DNA of 64,000 bases from Acidobacteria bacterium AB60 (GTDB lineage: Bacteria > Acidobacteriota > Terriglobia > Terriglobales > Acidobacteriaceae), in the NCBI GenBank assembly GCA_008682415.1, contig VANK01000007.1, forward strand, positions 62,001 to 126,000, read 5' to 3'. This document shows, piece by piece, positions 43,417-52,062 of this stretch. Each line of letters starts with the position of its first letter. The stretch's first letter is position 1. Made by a program: the position numbers and the translations under genes. Under the pieces are notes generated by a model. That model was given only the letters and a program-made list of their open reading frames with translations, was not told the origin of the DNA and made no database searches.

Positions 43417-46158
43417 CTATTCGTAACGGAGGGCGGTTACGGGATCGACGCGGATTGCCTTGAGGGCTGGGCCCAGACTTGCGGTGAGGGAGACGACGGT
43501 GAGGAAGACGAGGATGCCGAGGAAGGTGAGGGGGTCGTAGAAGCTCACGCCGTAGAGGAAGTCGATGGAGCCGGGGAAGGCGAGGGTGTGGTGCAGGAGG
43601 AGGGAGAGGCCGGCTCCGCCGGCGAGTCCGAGTGCTGCGCCGAAGAGCACGGGGCGCAGGCCTTCCACGGCGATGTTGTGCAGGATGCGGCCGGGGGTTG
43701 CGCCGAGGGCGATGCGCACCCCGATCTCCTGGGTTCGCTGGCTGACCACGTAAGCCATGACCCCGTAGATGCCGATGCCGGCGAGGGAGAGCGCGAGCAG
43801 CGCGAGGATGGCTGCGAGGGATGCCAGGGCGCGGGCCAGCGTGCGTTGCGGCGCGAGGAGCATGGAGTCCACGTTCCACAGCGAGATGCTGGCGAGCAAG
43901 TTTCGATCGTAGCTGCGCAGGCCGCCCCACAGGCCGGCGAGTGCGGTGGCCGGGTCGCCGCGCAGGTTGAGGAAGATGGGATAGAGCTGCGCCGGGTCGG
44001 CGGCGAGGTAGACGCGGGCGGGATCGATGCGGGTGAGGTTGGCGAAGCGGACGTCTCTGACGATACCGATGACTTCGTAGTCGGTGCGTTTGCCGTCGAA
44101 GCGCAGATCGAGCTGGAAGTGCTTGCCCAGCGCGGATTCGCCGGGCCAGAAGAGGCGGGCGGTGGAGGCGCTGATGATGGCGAGGGGCGCCCCGGTGGAG
44201 GATTCCCGGAGAGTGAGGTTTCTGCCGAGGAGGAGATCGATGCCGAGGGTGTTGAGGTACGTGTCTGAGGCGTAACCAGCGAGGGTGCGGGCGTCGATGA
44301 TGCCCTGCAGGGCGCCGGGGTGCTTGAGGAAGATGTGGGGAGTCCAGGTGCCCATCATGGGTGCGGTGCCGTAGGAGACACTGGCCACCTCGGGCACGGT
44401 CTGGAGCCACTCGGCGAGATGGTGAAAGGCGGCTGTGGCCTTGGCGGGATCGTCGCCGAAGTCGGCGCGCAGCAGGTAGAGGTGCTGGGTGGGGAAGCCG
44501 GGATCGGCGGACTGGGAGCGGGCGAGGCCGCGCAGGAGCAGGCCGGCGCTGCTGAGCAACAGCATGGAGACGGCAACCTGGCCGCAGATGAGCAGTCCGC
44601 GGAGCCGCGAGCGATCGACGCCGCGCCCGAAGGAGGTGCTTTCGTCTTTGAGCGAGGTGTTGAGATCGGGGCGGGTGAACTGGAGGGCCGGGGAGAGGCC
44701 GAAGATAAGGCCGGTGGCGAGGGAGAGGGCGAGCGCGTAGGTGAGGACGCGCGCATCGGGATTGAGGTTGAGGCTGAGGACGAAGTCGCTGCCGAGCTGA
44801 TGCACCAGGATCTGGTTGAGGGCGATCCAGAGGAGGCGGGCGGCAAGGATGGCGAGGGCGAGTCCGGCGACGCCGCCGGCCAGGGCCAGCAGCATGCTTT
44901 CGGTGAGGAGATGGCGGATGACGCGAGCGCGGCCGGCGCCCAGCGCGAGGCGGACGCTGATCTCCTTTTGCCGCGCGGCGCCGCGCGCGACCAGCATGTT
45001 GGTGACGTTGGCGCAGGCCACCAGCAGGACCAGCGCGAAGAGCACCATGACGGCGCCCACGCCGGCGCGGAAGCGGGGGTCGTTGGTGTTGCCGAAGAAG
45101 GAGGTTCGTTCCAGCACGACGGAGAGGGTGCGATCGTGGCTGAGGTAGGTGGAGGCGAATCGCCGGACGAGGGAGTCGGTTTGCGCCTCCGCCTGTTTGA
45201 CCGAGAGGTCGGGCCGGAGGCGGGAGAGGAACTGGAACTGAAAGTCGTCGGGTTTGTGGAGCCAGTCTTGCCCGGGGACGAGCTGGGCCTGCATGGAGAG
45301 CGGCACCCAGAAGTCGGGCACCTGGGGATTGATGCTGGTTCCGGTGAACTCCGGCGGCGCGATGCCGATGACGGTGAACGGCGTTGTGCCGATGCGCACG
45401 ATGCTGCCGAGCACCTGCGGGTCGGCACGATAGCGCCGCTGCCAGAAGGCGTGACTGAGAACGAGGACGGGATTGCCGCCGGGGATCTGATCTTCACCGG
45501 GGGCAAAGACGCGGCCGGTGGCGGCGGTGATTCCGAGGGCGGCGAAGTAGTTGCCGGAGACGAGCTGGGCCTGAGCGGGGCGGAGGCTCTCCGCTGCGGA
45601 GCTGGCGGGGGCCACGAGGACCCGCACGGGCCAGCTGGCGGCGACCACGCTCTGAAAGACGTTTTGATGATCGCGGAGGCTGAGGTACTCGGGGAAGGAG
45701 AAGGCGTATTGAATCTCGCCGATGGAGCCGCTGGCGAGGGTTCTGCGGAGGCGCATGACGCTGGCGGCGTCGGCAACCGGGAGTTGTTTGAGCGCGACGG
45801 CGTTGTAGGCGGTGAAGAGGGTGGTGTTGACGCCCACGCCGAGGGCGATGGTGGCAGCGGCGACCAGCGTGAATCCGGGGTTGTGCAGGAGCGCGCGGGC
45901 GGCGTGGCGAAGATCCTGGAGTGCGTGTTCGAGAACTACGAGGGAGCGTTCGTCGCGATGGGCCTGCTTGGCCTGCTCTACGCCTCCATAGGCGCGCCGG
46001 GCCGCCAGGCGGGCCTGTTCGGCGGACAGGCCGCGCTGCTCGAGGTCGTCGGCCAGGAGAGCCAGGTGCGCGTTGACCTCGCGAGCGAGCTCCGCTTCGG
46101 CGCGGTGGTGGCGGAACAGGTTGGCCAGTTGAAAGAAGAGTCTTCGAAGGCGGATCAT
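43417..46158 (-). CDS. ABC transporter permease of the acidobacterial orphan (ADOP) type, complete
   Basis: 913 residues from ATG 46158 (GGGAG upstream). The N-terminal ~85 residues are the ADOP lead-in (RHHRAEAELAREVNAHLALL, LAARRAYGGVEQAKQAHRDE). The first FtsX/MacB half has TM FTLVAAATIALGVGVNTTLF, a periplasmic MacB_PCD domain, and a three-TM block with LLVACANVTNMLVARGAARQ and RLALGAGRARVIRHLLTES. The second half repeats this, with LICGQVAVSMLLLSSAGLLL, periplasmic domain, and a final LSLAGIGIYGVMAYVVSQRTQEIGVRIALGA block ending KAIRVDPVTALRYE. No ATPase and no PadR gene is adjacent, unlike the copy at the left edge. Substrate is unknown. Confidence 0.93.
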   Translation of the reverse strand: MIRLRRLFFQLANLFRHHRAEAELAREVNAHLALLADDLEQRGLSAEQARLAARRAYGGVEQAKQAHRDERSLVVLEHALQDLRHAARALLHNPGFTLVAAATIALGVGVNTTLFTAYNAVALKQLPVADAASVMRLRRTLASGSIGEIQYAFSFPEYLSLRDHQNVFQSVVAASWPVRVLVAPASSAAESLRPAQAQLVSGNYFAALGITAATGRVFAPGEDQIPGGNPVLVLSHAFWQRRYRADPQVLGSIVRIGTTPFTVIGIAPPEFTGTSINPQVPDFWVPLSMQAQLVPGQDWLHKPDDFQFQFLSRLRPDLSVKQAEAQTDSLVRRFASTYLSHDRTLSVVLERTSFFGNTNDPRFRAGVGAVMVLFALVLLVACANVTNMLVARGAARQKEISVRLALGAGRARVIRHLLTESMLLALAGGVAGLALAILAARLLWIALNQILVHQLGSDFVLSLNLNPDARVLTYALALSLATGLIFGLSPALQFTRPDLNTSLKDESTSFGRGVDRSRLRGLLICGQVAVSMLLLSSAGLLLRGLARSQSADPGFPTQHLYLLRADFGDDPAKATAAFHHLAEWLQTVPEVASVSYGTAPMMGTWTPHIFLKHPGALQGIIDARTLAGYASDTYLNTLGIDLLLGRNLTLRESSTGAPLAIISASTARLFWPGESALGKHFQLDLRFDGKRTDYEVIGIVRDVRFANLTRIDPARVYLAADPAQLYPIFLNLRGDPATALAGLWGGLRSYDRNLLASISLWNVDSMLLAPQRTLARALASLAAILALLALSLAGIGIYGVMAYVVSQRTQEIGVRIALGATPGRILHNIAVEGLRPVLFGAALGLAGGAGLSLLLHHTLAFPGSIDFLYGVSFYDPLTFLGILVFLTVVSLTASLGPALKAIRVDPVTALRYE

Positions 46159-46337
46159 GGCGATTGCTCCCGGCGGCCGGCGCGGGAATGCTTGCGGCCG
46201 GCGCGGCAAGTTGCTTCACTTGGATTTCTAGTGGATACGGGAATCACTGGGAAGTCAAGTGGAATGGGACGAACGGCGGGCACACCGGTTCGTAGACAAA
46301 TGCTTGCCTGGTGAACGGGGTGATGAGAGAGTGGGGC

Positions 46338-47345
46338 ATGGCACGCACGAACGACTCTCTCCTGCGCGGCGGCGGCTTCCGTCTGCTGATTGTTCTTGGT
46401 TCTGTTCTGATGGTGTGGGCAGGGCATGCCTGGGCCGCGGCCGAGGCGGCGGAGGGCAGGATCAACGATCTGAAGATCACGATTCTCTCCACCATGCTGG
46501 TGAGCACGCGGAATGGAACGGGGGAGTGGGGATTTTCCGCGCTGGTGGAGGCGGATGGGCATCGGATTCTGGTGGACACGGGCGGGGCGCCGGAGACGGT
46601 GCTGAAGAATGCGGAGAAGCTCGGGGTGGATCTTTCCAACGTGCAGGACGTGATTCTCACTCACAATCATGCCGATCACACCAGCGGGCTGATGACGCTG
46701 CGGCAGGCGATGCGCAAGCGCAATCCGGTGGCGCTGTCGCGCGCGTTTGTGGGGCCGGGGATCTTCTGGAGCCGGCCTACGAAGGATGGGGAAGAGAACG
46801 CGATGGTGGCGATCCGGCCGGCGTATGAAGCGACTGGCGGCAAGTTCGTGGAGGTGGCGGGTTGGCAGCAGATCTTTCCCGGAGCGTGGCTGACGGGGCC
46901 GATCACGCGCAAGTATCCGGAGAAGAACTGGAGTGCGCTGGGCAAGGTGGTGACGCCGGCGGGCACGGTGGAGGACACGATTCCCGAGGATCTGTCGCTG
47001 GTGTTGAATACGACGCGGGGGCTGGTGGTGGTGACGGGATGCGGGCATGCGGGGATCGTGAATATCCTGACGCAGACGGCGGGAAAGTTCACGGATCAAC
47101 CGGTGTTTGGCGTGGTGGGAGGGATTCATCTGTTCCGCCAGACGGATGCGCAACTGGATTGGACCAGCGACGAGATGAAGTCATTCCGCGTGCAGAATGT
47201 GCTGGGCGCGCACTGCACGGGCATTGAGGCTGTGTATCATCTGCGGCAGAGGATGGGACTGCCGCGCAAGGCGGTGCTGGTGGGCAGCGTGGGGGCGGAG
47301 TTCACGCTGAAGGATGGCATTGTTCCGGGGCAGCTTGAGCAGTGA
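46338..47345 (+). CDS. Exported metallo-beta-lactamase-fold hydrolase
   Basis: 335 residues from ATG 46338 (two in-frame starts lie within 27 bases upstream). The N-terminus has a signal peptide or anchor (RLLIVLGSVLMVWAGHAWAA). MBL motifs: RILVDTGG, VILTHNHADHTSG (HxHxDH), VVVTGCGHAGIVNI and FGVVGGIHL, then the late LGAHCTG His. The GCGHAGIVN motif places it with MBL proteins resembling archaeal/bacterial dihydropteroate-synthase-related MBL and YycJ-unlike hydrolases. Substrate is unknown. It diverges from the permease, with ~180 bases between. Confidence 0.87.
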   Translation: MARTNDSLLRGGGFRLLIVLGSVLMVWAGHAWAAAEAAEGRINDLKITILSTMLVSTRNGTGEWGFSALVEADGHRILVDTGGAPETVLKNAEKLGVDLSNVQDVILTHNHADHTSGLMTLRQAMRKRNPVALSRAFVGPGIFWSRPTKDGEENAMVAIRPAYEATGGKFVEVAGWQQIFPGAWLTGPITRKYPEKNWSALGKVVTPAGTVEDTIPEDLSLVLNTTRGLVVVTGCGHAGIVNILTQTAGKFTDQPVFGVVGGIHLFRQTDAQLDWTSDEMKSFRVQNVLGAHCTGIEAVYHLRQRMGLPRKAVLVGSVGAEFTLKDGIVPGQLEQ

Positions 47346-47666
47346 GCCACGAGCGATCTTCGGCGCAGGCAGACAAGGGTGCGCAGACAACTTAGCTCGA
47401 AGGGGAGCATCCAACGAATCGGCCTGCACGAAGGGCTTATCGATCTTCCCGCAAGCGTGTTCCATAGAACTTCAATCCATCGTAAAGATGCCGCAGTCTC
47501 CTCACGTTCGTAGCGGCCGGTGCGGTTTCGGCAACTGAGATAGAAGAGAATCTCCGCCTGGGCAGCGCTCCTCCGGCCTTTGCACGCAGATACAGCACGA
47601 TTCTAGCTTCGGGTATGTCTGTGCCCGGGCTGTGGCGCCGGTGTGCGCGTTTTCCTGGAGGTCCTG
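47346..47666 (+). other. Intergenic region without recognisable gene
   Basis: 321 bases between the MBL and propeller-lipoprotein genes. No repeat family, strong hairpin or credible frame is seen. The last bases hold the GGAGG ribosome site of the next gene; a promoter must lie here but no consensus stands out. Confidence 0.5.
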
Positions 47667-49565
47667 ATGCGTTTCCCTTATCTGGCAAGTGTTTCTCTCA
47701 GCGTTTGCGCCGGGTTGGTGTTTAGCGGATGCAGCAGCACAAGTATCTCGGGTTCCGGCGGGGCGAGCGCGGCAGCGCCTTCGGTGGTGGCGGTGGGCGT
47801 GCAGAACAATGGCGTGGCTCCCAATCGTTGGCAGTATGTGCAGTTCAACGAGGCGATGGATGCATCGACGATCAACGCGCAGACGTTTGTGGTGACGGAT
47901 TCGGGCGGCAAGGGGGTTGCGGGCAAGGTGACCTATTATCCCGATCTGGAGGTTGCGGGGTTTGAGCCCTCGCCGGCATTGCAGGAGAACGCCAGCTATA
48001 TGGCGACGATCACGACTGGCGTGGCCAGCATGCAGGGCGCGCACCTGGCGGCGGCGTACAGCTACAACTTCACCACGCGCGCGGCGGCGGATACGTCGCC
48101 GCTGTATGTGGCGACCGTAACGCCGGCGCCAAATGCAACGTGCGTGAGCGCGACGACGGCGATCACCATCACCTTCAGCGAGGGCGTGGACGTGAGCACC
48201 CTGACGGCTGCGAACATCGCGATTACGGGGCCGGGGGGCGCCGCGATTCCCGCCAAGATCACCTACAACATTGCCACGGCGCTGGCGACGGTGACGCCTA
48301 CCGCGGCGCTGCCTTCGGGGATGATCACGGTGACGGTGAAGAATGTGGCCGATGCGGCGGGGGTGGCCATGAAGGCGGTGTACGGGTGGAGCTTCGATAC
48401 GAGTTGTAGTTCGGGGTCGGCTGTGGCGTACGTGTATGTTTCGGGTGGGGCCGGCAACAGCGCCGCTGCGAGTACCATCACGGCGTTCGCCGCGGATGCG
48501 AACGGGCAGCTTGCGCCGGTTCCCGGATCGCCTTTCAGTGATAATGTCGGTTCGATCGCGGTAAATGGCAAATATCTGGTGGGATCGGCGCCCGGGCCGT
48601 ATATCAACAGCTACGCGATTGGGATGGATGGGTCGCTTACGACGGCTTCGCAGTTCAATTATGGTTCGGACCTGGGCTACCAGGCAAACAACGGCACGGT
48701 CTGCAGCGGCGTCGGGAGACTGGTGTTCGACCCCAGCGGGCAATCGCTCTATGGCGCGGTGGGCAACCTGCAGTGCGCGAACAACAACGCGATTGCTTCG
48801 TTCGCGATGGATTCGTCGACCGGCAGCCTGAGCTACCTGGGAAACGACAACGTGGGGTATGACTCGGCCACGGACATTGCGGTGCTGGGGAATGACGCGT
48901 TCGCGTACGGGGCACTCAACGATGCATGCATGTATGGCGGGATCTCGTCGTTTGCGCGCGCGAGTAATGGGCTGCTGACCGGGTTCCTGACGGTGACCGC
49001 GCCCACGCTGGGGCCGACAGCGCCTCCGGGAGCGGCGAGCGCGGGCGTGTCGCAGCCGATCTACCGGGCGGGTCTTACCGCGACGGATAACACCAATCAC
49101 GTGGCGATGGTGGAGTATCCGTGCTTCTCGGTCAACGGCAAGATCCCGGATCAGTTGCAACTGGCGACGTATTCGGCGGATGCGAGCGGGCATTTGGCGA
49201 CGAGCGACACGTACGCGACCATGCCGGCGACGGCGGTGACGGCGCCGCAGCAACTGGCGATCTCTCCGGACGGCACACTGCTGGCGGTTGCGGGGACGCA
49301 GGGAGTGCAGGTCTTCCATTTCAACGGCGCCAGCCCGATCACCAGCTTCACGGGGTTGCTGGCGACCGACAGTATCGGCGCGGTTGCGTGGGACCGCCAC
49401 AATCACCTGTATGCGATCACGTCGAATGTGTATGCGGCCAACACGCCGGTCAGCAATCCGAACAAGCTGTACGTTTTCGGGGTGACGAACAGCGGGGCCA
49501 CGGCGGCGCCGGGTTCTCCGTACGCAGTCACCTTCCCGGGAAGCATCGCAGTGCAGTCCAAGTAG
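47667..49565 (+). CDS. Lipoprotein with two Ig-like (Big_5/SbsA-like) domains and a lactonase-type beta-propeller
   Basis: 632 residues from ATG 47667, chosen because GGAGG lies five bases upstream. Signal peptide with lipobox LVFSGC. Residues ~35-125 and ~135-235 are SbsA-type Ig domains (VQFNEAMDASTINAQTFVVTD; ITFSEGVDVSTLTAANIAIT). The rest is a beta-propeller of lactonase/YVTN type (YVYVSGGAGNSAAASTITAF, GRLVFDPSGQSLYGAVG, PQQLAISPDGTLLAVAG, AVAWDRHNHLYAITSN). It is a surface-exposed protein; enzymatic activity cannot be inferred. Such Ig-propeller lipoproteins are abundant in Acidobacteria. Confidence 0.87.
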   Translation: MRFPYLASVSLSVCAGLVFSGCSSTSISGSGGASAAAPSVVAVGVQNNGVAPNRWQYVQFNEAMDASTINAQTFVVTDSGGKGVAGKVTYYPDLEVAGFEPSPALQENASYMATITTGVASMQGAHLAAAYSYNFTTRAAADTSPLYVATVTPAPNATCVSATTAITITFSEGVDVSTLTAANIAITGPGGAAIPAKITYNIATALATVTPTAALPSGMITVTVKNVADAAGVAMKAVYGWSFDTSCSSGSAVAYVYVSGGAGNSAAASTITAFAADANGQLAPVPGSPFSDNVGSIAVNGKYLVGSAPGPYINSYAIGMDGSLTTASQFNYGSDLGYQANNGTVCSGVGRLVFDPSGQSLYGAVGNLQCANNNAIASFAMDSSTGSLSYLGNDNVGYDSATDIAVLGNDAFAYGALNDACMYGGISSFARASNGLLTGFLTVTAPTLGPTAPPGAASAGVSQPIYRAGLTATDNTNHVAMVEYPCFSVNGKIPDQLQLATYSADASGHLATSDTYATMPATAVTAPQQLAISPDGTLLAVAGTQGVQVFHFNGASPITSFTGLLATDSIGAVAWDRHNHLYAITSNVYAANTPVSNPNKLYVFGVTNSGATAAPGSPYAVTFPGSIAVQSK

Positions 49566-49581
49566 ACGCGGTGCGAAGAGG

Positions 49582-49620
49582 GGCGGGCTGCTTCAGGCGA
49601 GGCGGCCCGCCTTTCTGTTT
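49582..49620 (+). terminator. Possible terminator after the propeller lipoprotein
   Basis: GGCGGGC (49582-49588) pairs with GCCCGCC (49605-49611) around a 16-base loop, followed by TTTCTGTTT. The loop is long and the tract interrupted. Confidence 0.5.
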
Positions 49621-49802
49621 CCAGCAGGGAGAATGCGCGCGGCGGTGATGGGGGCGATGGCGGCTTGTTCAAGCCGCCGCTGTAGCGGGGCGGTTTGCGC
49701 GGCGCAGAGAAATAACTCAGAACAACCTTGCGTGCCAGGTTGCCCATCTCATGTTGCGAGATTGATAGCGACCCCTGTGCGGTTCGAGATAAGGAGAAAC
49801 AA

Positions 49803-50384
49803 ATGCAGATGGAAGCTTTTCAACGTGCAAGCCTTGTGGTTTCGAGCGTGGTTCTGGCCGGGGCAATGACGATTGCCGGCTGTCATCAGAATAGTTCGCA
49901 TCCCGATGAGAAGGGTGCGGTGACGAATTCTCTGAATTCCAACCAGCTGAGCAACGTGAGCGTATCGCAGGACCGGGACAAGGGCGTGATGACGCTGACC
50001 GGCGACGTGGACACGGCGGACAAGAAGGCGCAGGCGGAGACGGTGGCGAAGCAGGCCGCGCCCGACTACACGATTGCGAACGAGATTGGCGTGCGTCCTC
50101 CGCAGGAAGCGAACGCGGGAACCGTAGCGTCGGATCTGGACAAGGGCATCGAAGAGAACTTCAAGGCCAAGATCAAGGCGAACAAGGCGCTCGACGATCA
50201 GAGCATTCGCGCCAGCGCGAAGAACGGCACGCTTGAGCTGAAGGGCTCGGTGAAGACCGCGGAGCAGAAGAAGGAAGCCGCGATGCTGGCGAAGAAGACG
50301 CCGAACGTGCAGCAGGTGGTGAATGAGCTGGAAGTGAATCCGAAGAAGCACTCGACGGCGAGCGACCAGGAGAACGCGCGGTAA
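49803..50384 (+). CDS. Lipoprotein with two BON domains
   Basis: 193 residues from ATG 49803 (AAGGAG upstream). The N-terminal signal ends in AGAMTIAGC, a lipobox. Two BON-type alpha/beta modules follow: AVTNSLNSNQLSNVSVSQDRDKGVMTLTGDVDTADKKAQAE and IKANKALDDQSIRASAKNGTLELKGSVKTAEQKKEAAMLAKK are each recognisable by VTLTGxVDTxxxK and ANEIxV/VNELEV endings (segments quoted in part). BON proteins such as OsmY and DolP bind membranes and respond to envelope or osmotic stress. Lys-rich second half. A hairpin terminator follows. Confidence 0.88.
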   Translation: MQMEAFQRASLVVSSVVLAGAMTIAGCHQNSSHPDEKGAVTNSLNSNQLSNVSVSQDRDKGVMTLTGDVDTADKKAQAETVAKQAAPDYTIANEIGVRPPQEANAGTVASDLDKGIEENFKAKIKANKALDDQSIRASAKNGTLELKGSVKTAEQKKEAAMLAKKTPNVQQVVNELEVNPKKHSTASDQENAR

Positions 50385-50389
50385 AAACA

Positions 50390-50596
50390 GTGCACAGTGG
50401 TCAGTGATCACTCTGCTAGTAAGGAACTCCCATCTGGATGACGTGGAAGGCGTCCCCGGGTGGGAGTTCTTATTTTGGGAGTTCTGTCTACCGTGAGACT
50501 TTATTCTTTTCAATATCTCAGTTCTGGCTACTGATCTTTTAGGACTGATCTCTGATCTCCGATCACTGACCACTCTTCACTGTCCACTGATCACTG
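50390..50596. repeat. CAGTGATC/GATCACTG low-complexity inverted repeats
   Basis: CAGTGCACAGTGGTCAGTGATCAC (split: CAGTGCACAGTG and GTCAGTGATCAC) at 50390-50412 is answered by GATCACTGACC at ~50561, with further GATCACTG/ACTGTCCACTG text to 50596. The two blocks flank the BON terminator hairpin. This is degenerate 'CAGTGATCAGTGG'-type intergenic text; no gene is seen. Confidence 0.75.
50424..50475 (+). terminator. Terminator of the BON-domain gene
   Basis: GAACTCCCA (50424-50432) pairs with TGGGAGTTC (50461-50469), with an inner GGATGACG/CGTCCC stem, followed by TTATTTT. A second GGGAGTTCTG copy follows at ~50477. Confidence 0.75.
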
Positions 50597-51604
50597 TCAC
50601 GCTACGGTCATGACGAGCTTGCCGAAGTGGCTGGCTTCTTCGAGGCGGGAGAGCACCTGGCGCGCCTGGCTCCAGGGGAAGTCTTCGCCGACGGGGCGGA
50701 GCTGGGTGAGGGTGATGGCGCGGTTCATATCGAGGAAGTCCTGGCGCGAGCCGACGTAGATGCCGCGGATGCGGGCTTGCTTGTGCAGGATGGCGGGCAT
50801 GGGGATCTGTTCGCCGGAATTGGCGCCGGTGAGCACGCCGACCTGGGCGATGGTGCCGCCCATGCGCAGGGAGCGGAGGGAGCGGGGGAGGGTGCCGACG
50901 CCGCCGACTTCAATGATGAGGTCGGCGCCTTCGCCGGTCTGATCCATGACCCAGCGGTCCCACTCGGGGACCTCGTTGTAGTTGAGCCCGGCGTCGAGGC
51001 CGAGCTCGTAGGCGCGGTGCAGCTTGTCGTGGCTGCCGGAGATGCCCAGCACCTTGGCGCCGCGGAGGCGGGCGAACTGCAGGGCGAAGACGGAGACGCC
51101 GCCGGTGCCCTGGATGAGCACGGTGGCGCCGGGCTTGAGGTCGGCGGCGGCGAGGGCGTTCCAGGCCGTGACCGCAGCACAGGGAAGGGTGGCGGCCTCC
51201 TGGTAGCTCATGTGATCGGGGACGGCGACGACGCCGGTCTCGTTGAGGACGACGTACTCGGCGAGCATGCCGTCAATGTCGCCGCCCAGGGCGCCGCGCA
51301 CTTTCTCCGGGGTTGGGGGGCCATCGAGCCAGTTTTGCATGAAGATGCCGGCGACGCGATCGCCGCGCCGCCACAGGGTGACGCCGGGACCGACGGCGAC
51401 GACCTCGCCGGCTCCGTCGGAGCAGGGGATGCGGGGGAGGCGGAGCTTGGGGTTGTAGAGCCCCTTGACCATCATGAGGTCACGAAAATTCCATGAAATT
51501 GCGTGTACGCGGACGACCACCTGCCCGGGGCCCGGTTCCGGATCGGGACGCTCTGTAAATTCCAAAGAATCAACGCCGAACGACGAAATCTGCCAAACGT
51601 GCAT
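50597..51604 (-). CDS. Zinc-independent medium-chain NAD(P)-dependent alcohol dehydrogenase/quinone oxidoreductase
   Basis: 335 residues. MDR layout: N-terminal GroES-like domain (GQVVVRVHAISWNFRDLMMVKG, IPCSDGAGEVVAVGPGVTLW, GDRVAG), then Rossmann domain with ATVLIQGTGGVSVFALQFARLRGAKV. The usual catalytic Cys/His zinc ligands are replaced (SWNFRDL; IPCSDGAG), and the four structural-zinc cysteines are absent, so it resembles NADPH:quinone reductase-like members. Substrate is unknown. It stands alone on its strand. Confidence 0.9.
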   Translation of the reverse strand: MHVWQISSFGVDSLEFTERPDPEPGPGQVVVRVHAISWNFRDLMMVKGLYNPKLRLPRIPCSDGAGEVVAVGPGVTLWRRGDRVAGIFMQNWLDGPPTPEKVRGALGGDIDGMLAEYVVLNETGVVAVPDHMSYQEAATLPCAAVTAWNALAAADLKPGATVLIQGTGGVSVFALQFARLRGAKVLGISGSHDKLHRAYELGLDAGLNYNEVPEWDRWVMDQTGEGADLIIEVGGVGTLPRSLRSLRMGGTIAQVGVLTGANSGEQIPMPAILHKQARIRGIYVGSRQDFLDMNRAITLTQLRPVGEDFPWSQARQVLSRLEEASHFGKLVMTVA

Positions 51605-51705
51605 GCAATCTCCTTGGGCCTAGACTAGATCATTGCGCTGGGTACTCAGAGGCGAGAACCCGCTTTGCGGGATGCATTTATCCAAAACCTTCGTAAAATG
51701 AAGAT

Positions 51706-51972
51706 ATGGCCCGAGGTTGGGAAAGTAAATCCGTGGAGGACCAGATGGCGACGGCACAAACGAGTGCAAAGCCGTACCCAGGGAATAGCTTCGATTCGAA
51801 TAGTTCCAAGAGAGCCGCCGAGCAGGCTCGCGGACAGCGCGAGCGGCAGAAGCAGGCGCTTTCGCTGCAGAAGGAGAATATCCTTTCGCAGCGAACCTCA
51901 AGCCCTGCGCGACGCGCGGCGTTGGAGTCCGCGCTGGCGCAGATTGAAGCGCAGCTTGCGGAATTAGGCTGA
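51706..51972 (+). CDS. Small conserved acidobacterial-type protein (MARGWESK family), unknown function
   Basis: 88 residues. It begins MARGWESKSVEDQM, a start I recognise from uncharacterised acidobacterial proteins, then a low-complexity middle and a charged coiled-coil-like helix (KRAAEQARGQRERQKQALSLQKENIL). The end RRAALESALAQIEAQLAELG is a regular amphipathic helix. Possible role is protein-protein or RNA contact, but nothing is known. GGAGG-like sequence is weak before the ATG. A perfect terminator follows six bases after the stop. Confidence 0.75.
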   Translation: MARGWESKSVEDQMATAQTSAKPYPGNSFDSNSSKRAAEQARGQRERQKQALSLQKENILSQRTSSPARRAALESALAQIEAQLAELG

Positions 51973-51977
51973 TCGAG

Positions 51978-51998
51978 CCCGCCTTCGGCGGGTTTTTT
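51978..51998 (+). terminator. Rho-independent terminator
   Basis: CCCGCC (51978-51983), TTC loop, GGCGGG (51987-51992), then TTTTTT. It lies directly behind the 88-residue gene and supports that gene being transcribed. Confidence 0.93.
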
Positions 51999-52062
51999 AG
52001 TGTTCGGAAGGGCCGGATCGCCGCTGGAAGAGAGGCTGCGACCCGGAGCGGCTTCCTGTTTT

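Noticed and set aside
44320-46314. 664-residue plus-strand frame opposite the orphan permease
   Set aside because: No domain, biased Gly/Glu/Ala composition, and the opposite strand encodes a complete permease with conserved motifs.
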